Below, piece by piece: positions 1 to 5,685 of a DNA stretch of 31,546 nucleotides. A program made the translations under genes and the position numbers. This stretch comes from 70-18 sp041691815 (GTDB lineage: Bacteria; Pseudomonadota; Alphaproteobacteria; Acetobacterales; Acetobacteraceae). The notes beneath the pieces are model-generated. The model was not told where the DNA came from, searched no databases, and worked only from the letters and a program-made list of their open reading frames with translations. How positions within the stretch are numbered: position 1 is the stretch's first letter; each line of letters opens with the position of its first letter. The stretch covers positions 1 to 31,546 of the forward strand of contig JBEPTZ010000048.1 of the NCBI GenBank assembly GCA_041691815.1. The letters are read 5' to 3'.

Positions 1-50
1 GAGCCGGCTGGGATAACGCCTACCTCACCCGCCTCCTGGCAATCTTCTGA
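1..50 (+). CDS. 3' end of an unidentified upstream gene
   Basis: One reading frame enters from the left edge and ends at TGA 48-50, giving a C-terminal tail that reads AGWDNAYLTRLLAIF. Codon use is GC-rich at third positions, like the host genes. It ends 76 bases before the peptidase fragment that starts at 127 and lies on the same strand, so the two could share a transcript. Fifteen residues are too few to name the family. Chance openness of the frame cannot be excluded. Confidence 0.4.
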   Translation, partial: AGWDNAYLTRLLAIF

Positions 51-126
51 AATGCGATTGCCCTGGCCCCGCTCTGGACCGATCGCCCGCGCCCCGGCAT
101 CCTGCGCGCAAAGCAGGAGCATCCCG

Positions 127-405
127 ATGAGCACGCGCGAACAGGCGATCGAAGCCGCCCTGGCCTTCTTCGACTCCGGCGCCTTCCGCGACCGGCTGGC
201 CGAACTGGTCGCCATCCCGAGCACGCTGCAGGACCCCGATCACGAGCAGGATGTCTGGCGCTACCTGGAGCAGGCGATCCGCCCCTGGGTCGAGCGCCTC
301 GGCTTCACCGCCGCCATCCACCCCAACCCGAAACCCGGCTTCGGCCCGATCCTGGTCGCCGAGCGCATCGAGAACCCGGCCTTCCGCACCGTGCTGACCT
401 ACGGG
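127..405 (+). pseudogene. truncated 5' fragment of M20 metallopeptidase gene
   Basis: ATG 127 follows a good ribosome binding site (AGGAG at 115-119). The frame encodes the first 93 residues of an M20-family metallopeptidase, starting MSTREQAIEAALAFF and reaching VLTYG. It aligns without gaps to the start of the intact copy at 11734, with about two thirds of residues identical by eye. Homology stops after the TYG of the zinc-binding TYGHGD motif; the next codons give Y-G-N in place of H-G-D. All metal ligands and the catalytic residues are therefore missing. The frame stays open to 681 through foreign sequence, so a fusion peptide of about 185 residues could be made, but it would have no peptidase function. 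This is inferred to be the host gene's original 5' end, cut off by the integrative element. Confidence 0.85.
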
Positions 406-412
406 TATGGTA
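395..412. other. left attachment junction (candidate attL)
   Basis: Host peptidase sequence ends here: codons T-Y-G read acc tac ggg, followed by tat ggt aac, which no longer matches the family. The right junction reads acg tat ggc cac. Shared dinucleotides TA (400-401) and GG (403-404) are candidates for the 2-bp crossover core typical of serine integrases. Joining the left host side to the right host side at either dinucleotide restores an uninterrupted TYGHGD coding sequence. Confidence 0.6.
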
Positions 413-862
413 ACGCCATTTCGAGTGTTATTTTCTGTTGCCGCCTTCGGGCGCGCGGGACCGTGCCGAGGCGCAGAAGTGCGGCTTTTTCATCGACTGG
501 ACACCCCCCGCGCGGGATCGCCGAAGGCGGCTTCGTTCGTCAACGCGCCGGGGAGTTCCCAAGTGATATCTATTTCCACGGGCGAGCCATGGCAGCAGCC
601 GTTATTCGCCGAGGTCATCCCGGTCGAGACCATCCTCAGGATTCTGCACATGTTTTGCGATCAGGAAGTCTCCGAGGATGACTCCCGTTCTGATACCGAG
701 TTGCTTGATCTGACGATTTTCCGCGCTCCGATCATCGAGGCGATGCGCCGAGGGGCGGATTATCGTGAATTGCCATGGACCGCCCGTCTGGTGCATATGC
801 GACTTACTGGTCAGCCTGAGGGACAAGCTCCTCGTCGACCCGCTGCACGTGATGGAACCTGA
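407..862 (+). CDS. unknown protein at the left end of the element
   Basis: This is an open frame of 151 codons starting just inside the left junction. I do not recognise the family. The first 60 residues are low in order (Arg/Ala/Pro rich), while the part from about residue 65 (FAEVIPVETILRILHMF) to 130 looks like a folded, partly helical domain with an acidic patch (DQEVSEDDSRSDTELLD). It ends only five bases before the ATG of the next ORF (868), which suggests co-transcription and supports this frame over the others. The true start may be internal. Lying directly behind the truncated peptidase gene, it could be driven by the host peptidase promoter. Confidence 0.35.
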   Translation: MVTPFRVLFSVAAFGRAGPCRGAEVRLFHRLDTPRAGSPKAASFVNAPGSSQVISISTGEPWQQPLFAEVIPVETILRILHMFCDQEVSEDDSRSDTELLDLTIFRAPIIEAMRRGADYRELPWTARLVHMRLTGQPEGQAPRRPAARDGT

Positions 863-867
863 CTTCC

Positions 868-1185
868 ATGTCGAACCCTTACCAGATGGCGCAAGCGGAC
901 ATTGACCACCTGTGGGACGCAGTGAACTGGCTGAGTGCGCAGCGGTGTGGCGGCGTCGCGGTGCGCGTGTGGGCTGCGCTTTGGAGCGAGGCCGATCTCT
1001 CCATGGACTGTCGGGTGAAGGCCAACCGTCAGTGGATTGCAGAGAAGGCCCGCACCACGCCTGCACAGGTTAGCCGCGTACTGACACTGCTCGTTGGTGT
1101 CGGCGCGATCCGCCGTGATTACGAGCGCCGGGCGTGTGTTCCGCAGGTGAAAATCTGGATGAAGCCGGGGTTTCGCTTTCCGTGA
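868..1185 (+). CDS. small winged-helix DNA-binding protein
   Basis: The product has 105 residues. The segment around residues 50-80 (RQWIAEKARTTPAQVSRVL, then TLLVGVGAIRR) has the layout of a winged helix-turn-helix: helix, turn with TTPAQ, recognition helix with SRVL, then a wing. It resembles the small replication-initiation or MarR-like winged-helix proteins found on plasmids and integrative elements; that comparison is from memory of the fold, not a search. A role in element copy control, excision or transcription is possible but unproven. It follows the preceding ORF by five bases. Confidence 0.5.
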   Translation: MSNPYQMAQADIDHLWDAVNWLSAQRCGGVAVRVWAALWSEADLSMDCRVKANRQWIAEKARTTPAQVSRVLTLLVGVGAIRRDYERRACVPQVKIWMKPGFRFP

Positions 1186-1236
1186 CCAAGTGCCACCAGA
1201 CGCACTTGATAGGAAATCACACGGCTAAGTAGTTGC

Positions 1237-1644
1237 ATGAAAAAAATTCTCCCAAGCCCCGCCGATCTACGTGCGCCACACCAGCAGCGTAGCGGCCTCA
1301 TCAACACCAATTTGACGGAAGTCATCGACCTACCCGGTCTGACGCGCGCCGCGCTCGGGCAGACGCTGTTCTGTCGCGTCTATCACTGCATGCGTATGGC
1401 AGCAGAGCACTATGCGCCAAATGCATACGACATGAGAGTCGTCCGTGACCCAGTGACACATGAGAAGACTGGCTATCGAATACGCGTCGCGAACCGGCTG
1501 GCGAGGTCGCGCATTTTCATATGCTACGATCTCGCCCTGCAATGCCGCCCGATGCCGTGGGTCGATCAGCCATCACCCGCATCCGAAGCACGAAAAAATA
1601 CAATCTCAGATGAATTTCTTCGAATATTCAGAAATAATTTGTGA
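1237..1644 (+). CDS. hypothetical protein
   Basis: The open frame has 135 codons and an ATG at 1237, without a strong Shine-Dalgarno sequence. No family is recognised. The central part (residues 25-90) has a plausible mix of hydrophobic and charged residues, including TEVIDLPGLTRAALG and YDMRVVRDPVTHEKTGYRIR, which looks like beta-strand/turn structure. The C-terminus becomes AT-rich in codon use as the sequence enters the low-GC tract that follows. It sits 51 bases behind the winged-helix ORF on the same strand. It may be a real element gene or an old remnant. Confidence 0.35.
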   Translation: MKKILPSPADLRAPHQQRSGLINTNLTEVIDLPGLTRAALGQTLFCRVYHCMRMAAEHYAPNAYDMRVVRDPVTHEKTGYRIRVANRLARSRIFICYDLALQCRPMPWVDQPSPASEARKNTISDEFLRIFRNNL

Positions 1645-1659
1645 ACGGTCATCCGACCC

Positions 1660-2390
1660 AGACACGAATTCTGAATGTCCATTCAGAGTAAATAGAAATA
1701 TGAGATCGCTGAGAACCGGCACCCCGGTAGCAAAGCGTGGCTACCGGTAATTCATAACTTTCCAAACCGCCGAGGCGGTTCATAGATTACATGCTGGAAC
1801 GTGGGACGCAGGACCGCACGGCTAATTCGCGATTGGACGCGAGACATATGGATAGTCTCTGATAGGTACGCCCTCGTGGCGTTAGAAAATGGGTTCGGCC
1901 GGTCCGCTTTGTGGGCACGAATTCGCCCTTAGAATCAGTGTATAGCACCATGTTGATTTATTTCAACGAATAGCACAAAGCCAAAAAATATAACTAAATT
2001 CCTCCTACACACGAGGTAGTTATATCAAATCCAAGCTCTGTCTTCATCAATCCTACGGGTTGGTAGTGTGACAACTTGGTGGCTCACAAGAAATCGTTTC
2101 AATTTTGTTGTGAGTGAGTGTGATTCTGGTAACAGGATCACGACCCGCATAGTGATTATACAACGCGTGGTAGATAGGTGAAAGTCCGGATGATTACCGG
2201 GAATAAGCCCTGCGCCAATTTTCGAAGGCTGATACGATTTTTTCGTGGCGAAACCTTAGAAGTCGTTGTTCACGGATGGGGCCAGTATCACCGACAGCGG
2301 ATGCCTGTTGGTTGCAGAGATTACCTCCCTGCCGACTGGATTGGAACCACGACGATAGAGTGACCTCCCTCCTTCGGGAACCGAAAACCA
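1660..2390 (+). ncRNA. candidate large structured non-coding RNA
   Basis: No convincing protein frame exists here, but inverted repeats follow one another closely. By eye: 1671-1677 with 1680-1686; 1724-1731 with 1740-1747 (8 perfect pairs); 1765-1770 with 1775-1780; 1841-1845 with 1855-1859; 1868-1872 with 1878-1882; 1952-1956 with 1963-1967; 1988-1996 with 2017-2025 (9 perfect pairs, plus 2001-2004 with 2013-2016 inside); 2083-2089 with 2108-2114 (nested 2090-2093 with 2097-2100); 2120-2128 with 2133-2141 capped by a GUAA loop; 2185-2189 with 2197-2201; 2225-2228 with 2254-2257 around 2234-2237/2243-2246; 2291-2297 with 2305-2311 and 2314-2317 with 2329-2332, both enclosed by 2282-2286/2335-2339 like a three-way junction; 2373-2377 with 2381-2385. 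The GNRA-type loop exists only on the plus strand, which suggests that orientation. Ends, transcription and class are unknown. Confidence 0.4.
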
Positions 2391-3055
2391 GCGCGTATCG
2401 CATTGTGAGGATACGGCGTCTTACGAGATGTTTTTCTGTTTTTCCCGAGGGGGGATTAACACGCCTCCTGTGTGACATGAGAGGCCGCAAAACTTTCTTC
2501 TTCTTGCTTCCTTAAATTATTGCTCTAAAAATTAAAGAAAATGATCACCTGCGAAATCACGGACAGAAATCAACACAAAAAAAATACCGTCGGAAAAAAT
2601 ACACCCTGAGGTCAGAGCAAAACAATAATTCTGGAAATGATTCACCCGGATCGATCAGACCGAAAGAGAAATCCGACAGAATTTCAATAAATTCACCCTG
2701 AAATCGGATCGCGACCAATCCGTTAAGAAGTATGGGAACCATAATTCGCAAAGTCATTCTTCTCATAATTAACTTAAACGATACTCCCGAAGATGATTTT
2801 GATACAACCATCATGATAATATTATGATTGACTAAAAATACACTAAGCAATTACCTCAAGGAATAATTATTCTCTATAGATTTCCAAAACAAGAATTTCC
2901 GCAATTTATGGAGAATTTTTTCCAATTTCCAATGCCTTGTATTAAATCGGGTGCGATCTTCAGACAGACATTTTCCATGGAACCCAGACGCAAAAGCATG
3001 CTTCATCAAACCGTGGCGACCGATACGCGCTTTCGTATATCTGACGGATGTGGGC
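2391..3055. other. AT-rich stretch without a supported gene
   Basis: About 660 bases, strongly AT-rich between roughly 2500 and 2900, unlike the rest of the window. Possible frames, such as a 97-codon one on the minus strand at 2557-2850 beginning MLSVFLVNHNIIMM, look like chance openness in low-complexity DNA. I see no tRNA, terminator with a clear stem and U-run, or origin-like iterons. The composition marks it as foreign to this genome. Confidence 0.5.
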
Positions 3056-3259
3056 TCAATCCGTATCCGAAATCGCGCTTTTGTTCTCGTCCTCCGAGTT
3101 CGATGGCCGGCTCAGTTCCTCCTGCCAGTCCCATGGCTCAGCCCCCGTTGCCAAGGCTTCGACGATAATGGCCTTGCAAATGCGCTCGAACTCGCGACGC
3201 GCGGCAATGCGTTCGAAGGCCGCCTCTCGAATCTCGCTGTACCGTCGGATGTTGATCAT
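3056..3259 (-). CDS. small hypothetical protein
   Basis: This is a 67-residue frame on the minus strand, starting MINIRRYSEIREAAFERI and ending with an acidic tail (SNSEDENKSAISDTD). The residue mix (charged helix, FERICKAIIVEALATG, then WDWQEEL) is more protein-like than any other frame over this stretch. A purine-rich GGGGA lies just upstream of the ATG. No family is recognised. It is divergent from the antitoxin-methyltransferase operon that begins 490 bases away. It could be a remnant of a larger element gene. Confidence 0.4.
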   Translation of the reverse strand: MINIRRYSEIREAAFERIAARREFERICKAIIVEALATGAEPWDWQEELSRPSNSEDENKSAISDTD

Positions 3260-3696
3260 CTTTCCCCAGACATTTGGAGCGACTGTCGCCGTCGCCGCGC
3301 CTCATAATTCCGACCGGCTGAGGAAGTTTATACGCTCTCACGCGCGAAGTGTGGCGGGTCCACCAGACCAGACGCGGCGGCGCATGATGCAGAGGGTGGG
3401 GTAGAGCGTAGAGCACAGCCACCACCAGCCGAACGGGTAGCAGCCATATCGGCTCGCGACAGCTCAGCCTATTGCATCGGCCGTATGAGGCTGTGTCTCG
3501 GGCCAATGTGGCGTCCCGGCCTAAAGCGCGACGACAAGCGGAGACCGCGCCCGCGATCTAATCGGCTGAGAGGTCAGGCCACCGTGGGGGCTTGTCCTTG
3601 CCTGATTGCCGGTGGCGCTTGGTCTGCTTGGTGTGGCTCGCGGCCCAATTCAGCCGCCTCTGCTGAAAGTGGGACGGTTATGACCTCTTGCGGTTC
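3260..3696. other. non-coding or decayed stretch between element genes
   Basis: About 440 GC-rich bases with no frame I would call a gene. On the minus strand, around 3348-3455, a short frame reads YGCYPFGWWWLCSTLYP and then a Met-Arg-Arg-Arg segment before a stop; this tryptophan-rich piece looks like a fragment of a former membrane protein or mobile gene. The last part leads into the promoter and operator of the antitoxin-like gene. Confidence 0.35.
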
Positions 3697-3711
3697 TGGC
3701 CAAATTGGCCA
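3697..3711. promoter_or_regulatory. 15-bp palindrome, candidate operator of the phd-mod-res operon
   Basis: TGGCCAAATTGGCCA is a perfect dyad with seven-base arms around a central A at 3704. It lies 38 bases before the ATG of the Phd/YefM-like gene. Proteins of that family normally repress their own operon by binding short palindromes near the promoter, so this is the natural candidate site. The binding role is inference; no clear -35/-10 pair was recognised around it. Confidence 0.5.
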
Positions 3712-3748
3712 AAATCATCTCGACGTGACGAGTCGTGGGGGGAAGGCG

Positions 3749-3958
3749 ATGCAATCTCAGTCCGCCAAGGACGCAAAATATAATTTTGGCCGCTTGATCG
3801 ACCTCGCGCGGGCTGAGCCTGTGACGATAGAGAAGCACGGCCGCCCAGTCGTTGTCGTGCTGTCCGTCGAGGAATATCAGCGACTGGTCGCCATTGAGGC
3901 ATCCTGCGCCTCGGTTGGGACCACCGCCGTCAACGTATCTGGGAAAAACCATGACTGA
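3749..3958 (+). CDS. Phd/YefM-family antitoxin-like regulator
   Basis: The product has 69 residues, starting MQSQSAKDAKYNFGRLIDLA. The order AKDAKYNFGRLIDLARAEPVTIEKHGRPV, interrupted here only for length, followed by VVVLSVEEYQRLV, is the classic Phd/YefM N-terminal DNA-binding domain: an ExAK-like helix start, a helix, then 'xxKHGRPVVVVLS' strands. ATG 3749 is preferred because of a strong purine-rich ribosome binding site (GGGGGGAAGG) directly upstream; a longer frame to 3485 exists but lacks this. The stop codon overlaps the methyltransferase start in the string ATGACTGA (3951-3958), so the two genes are translationally coupled. No toxin gene of the usual kind (Doc, YoeB, PIN) is next to it. 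It probably regulates the restriction-modification operon, or guards it as an antitoxin-like partner; both are inference. Confidence 0.8.
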   Translation: MQSQSAKDAKYNFGRLIDLARAEPVTIEKHGRPVVVVLSVEEYQRLVAIEASCASVGTTAVNVSGKNHD

Positions 3959-5681
3959 ATTGAGCTTTAAGGGCAAAGAGTTCGTTTATAACCATCATCT
4001 GGCCGTGCCCTTTCGGCCACTTATCCCGCAGCCGGATAGGGGCATCGGGCCGGTCGCGCTCGACGGCAACCTCATCATTCATGGGGACAACCTGCACGCC
4101 CTCAAGGCCCTGCTCCCGCTCTACGCGGGAAAGGTGGACTGCGTTTATATCGACCCGCCCTACAACACCGGCAAAAGCGACTGGTCGTATAACGATAAGG
4201 TTAACTCCCCGATGATCCGGGAGTGGCTGGACAGTAATCCAATTACGGTTGACGATACTCTCCGCCATGACAAATGGGCGTGTATGATGTGGCCCCGCCT
4301 TCAACTTCTGCGGGAGCTGATGAAACCCGGCGCAGTAATATTTGCCAGCATCGACGACAACGAAGTGGCGCTATTCAAGCATCTTCTGCACGAAACATTT
4401 GGGGATAACAATAATCCTCAAAACAACCCGCATCTCGGGACAATTATTTGGAAAAATGCGACAGACAACAACCCGACCAACATTGCCGTAGAACATGAGT
4501 ATATTCATGTATTTTGCATGAATCGCGAGGAGGTGGTGCCTATATGGAGCGCTCCTTGGTCGGACCTCAAAGAATTTCTTCTTTCAAAGGAAGCAGATTT
4601 TATCCGAAGTGAATATTCAGATGAAGAGATATCTTCGTCGTATGATGAATGGTTTCGTCTGTACAAATCTCAGCTTGGTCCACTTCAAGAATACAGCAAA
4701 ATTGATCATGGGGGGATTTTTACCGCCTCGCGAAGCGTTCATAATCCCGGAAGGGAGGGCTATCGCTGGGAATTGATGAACCCAAAGACGGGAAAACTGG
4801 TACCGCAACCGCTAATGGGATACCGATTTCCCACTGAAACACGCGACGAACTTCTGGCTCAAGATCGTATTATCTTCAGCGAAGATCCAAATCAACTTAT
4901 TCGAATTAAAATATACCTAAAGAACTACAAGGAAAAAATGCCCGGAATCGTCGAAATTGATGGTCGTCGTGGCGCTAACGAATTGAAAAAAATATTTCCA
5001 GAGTCAAAACAGGCATTCAAAAATCCAAAAACTTTCACACTGATAGAGTGGCTTCTATCTTTTACGGCAGGTAAAAATGCAGTTGTTCTTGACTCTTTCG
5101 CTGGATCGGGCACGACCGCACATGCTGTCATGAAATTGAACCAGCGGGACGACGGAAGCCGTAAATTTATTCTCGTTGAGTGCGAGAGCTACGCAGATGA
5201 GCTCACGGCCGAGCGTGTACGACGCCTCATCGATGGGATACCAGCCGCAAGAGACGATGAATACAAAACAGGTCTCGGCGGCTCGTTCACCTATTGCACG
5301 CTTGGCGAGCCGGTCGAACTGGACAAGGTGCTGAGTGGTGAAACCTTGCCTGCCTACGAGGGGATCGGCGCAGCCCTGTTTCACATGGCGACGAATCACG
5401 CTCTCGATCCTGCCAACGTACGGGAGGCTGAGTTCTATCTCGGCGGCATCGAAGGGTTACATATCTGGCTGATCTACAGGCCCGATCTCGATTGGCTTAA
5501 GTCACCCGATGCCGCACTGACGCTCGCCCGTGCCAAGCAATTCGCGGCGACTGCCCCGGACACGCGCCATCTGGTCATCGCTCCGGCTCGCTTCGTGAGC
5601 CAAAAAATGCTGGCCGAACGGAATATACCGGTCGAATTCGTGCCGCTGCCCTTTGCGCTCTACCGGATCGAGCGGAACTGA
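3951..5681 (+). CDS. type III-like site-specific DNA N6-adenine methyltransferase (Mod)
   Basis: The 576-residue protein would methylate adenine in a specific sequence to protect host DNA. The catalytic motif IV is IDPPYNTG, with DPPY at residues 68-71, and the SAM-binding motif DSFAGSGTTAHAV comes later, at about 380-390. DPPY before FxGxG is the order of beta-class methyltransferases, which includes type III Mod subunits. The 250-residue segment between them, with weaker codon bias and lower GC, should hold the target-recognition domain; its specificity cannot be read from the sequence. The start at 3951 (MTELSFKGKEF) was chosen over upstream frame extension because it overlaps the antitoxin stop. 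The restriction gene res starts four bases after its stop. The lower GC of the middle part fits horizontal exchange of recognition domains. Confidence 0.92.
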   Translation: MTELSFKGKEFVYNHHLAVPFRPLIPQPDRGIGPVALDGNLIIHGDNLHALKALLPLYAGKVDCVYIDPPYNTGKSDWSYNDKVNSPMIREWLDSNPITVDDTLRHDKWACMMWPRLQLLRELMKPGAVIFASIDDNEVALFKHLLHETFGDNNNPQNNPHLGTIIWKNATDNNPTNIAVEHEYIHVFCMNREEVVPIWSAPWSDLKEFLLSKEADFIRSEYSDEEISSSYDEWFRLYKSQLGPLQEYSKIDHGGIFTASRSVHNPGREGYRWELMNPKTGKLVPQPLMGYRFPTETRDELLAQDRIIFSEDPNQLIRIKIYLKNYKEKMPGIVEIDGRRGANELKKIFPESKQAFKNPKTFTLIEWLLSFTAGKNAVVLDSFAGSGTTAHAVMKLNQRDDGSRKFILVECESYADELTAERVRRLIDGIPAARDDEYKTGLGGSFTYCTLGEPVELDKVLSGETLPAYEGIGAALFHMATNHALDPANVREAEFYLGGIEGLHIWLIYRPDLDWLKSPDAALTLARAKQFAATAPDTRHLVIAPARFVSQKMLAERNIPVEFVPLPFALYRIERN

Positions 5682-5685
5682 CGCC

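Noticed and set aside
1724..1882. Hairpins followed by TTCATAGA or TTAGAAA, reminiscent of type I-F CRISPR repeats
   Set aside because: The stems differ in sequence, spacing is irregular (about 37 and 105 bases), and there is no repeated unit or cas gene.
1841..1890. CTGATAG ... stem ... GAAA arrangement resembling a hammerhead ribozyme core
   Set aside because: The required CTGANGA core reads CTGATAG, and stems I and III do not form in the right places.
1918..1930. GAATTCGCCCTT, identical to the flank of a TA-cloning vector
   Set aside because: No other vector sequence surrounds it and both sides look like natural element DNA; a 12-base chance match is acceptable.
2160..2400. Possible group II intron (GTGAAAGTCC-like stretch)
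   Set aside because: No domain V hairpin, no reverse transcriptase frame and no convincing intron ends were seen; kept only as an alternative for the structured region.
2557..2850. 97-codon minus-strand frame in the AT-rich stretch
   Set aside because: The composition is what translated AT-rich DNA gives by chance, with no ribosome binding site and no recognisable domain.
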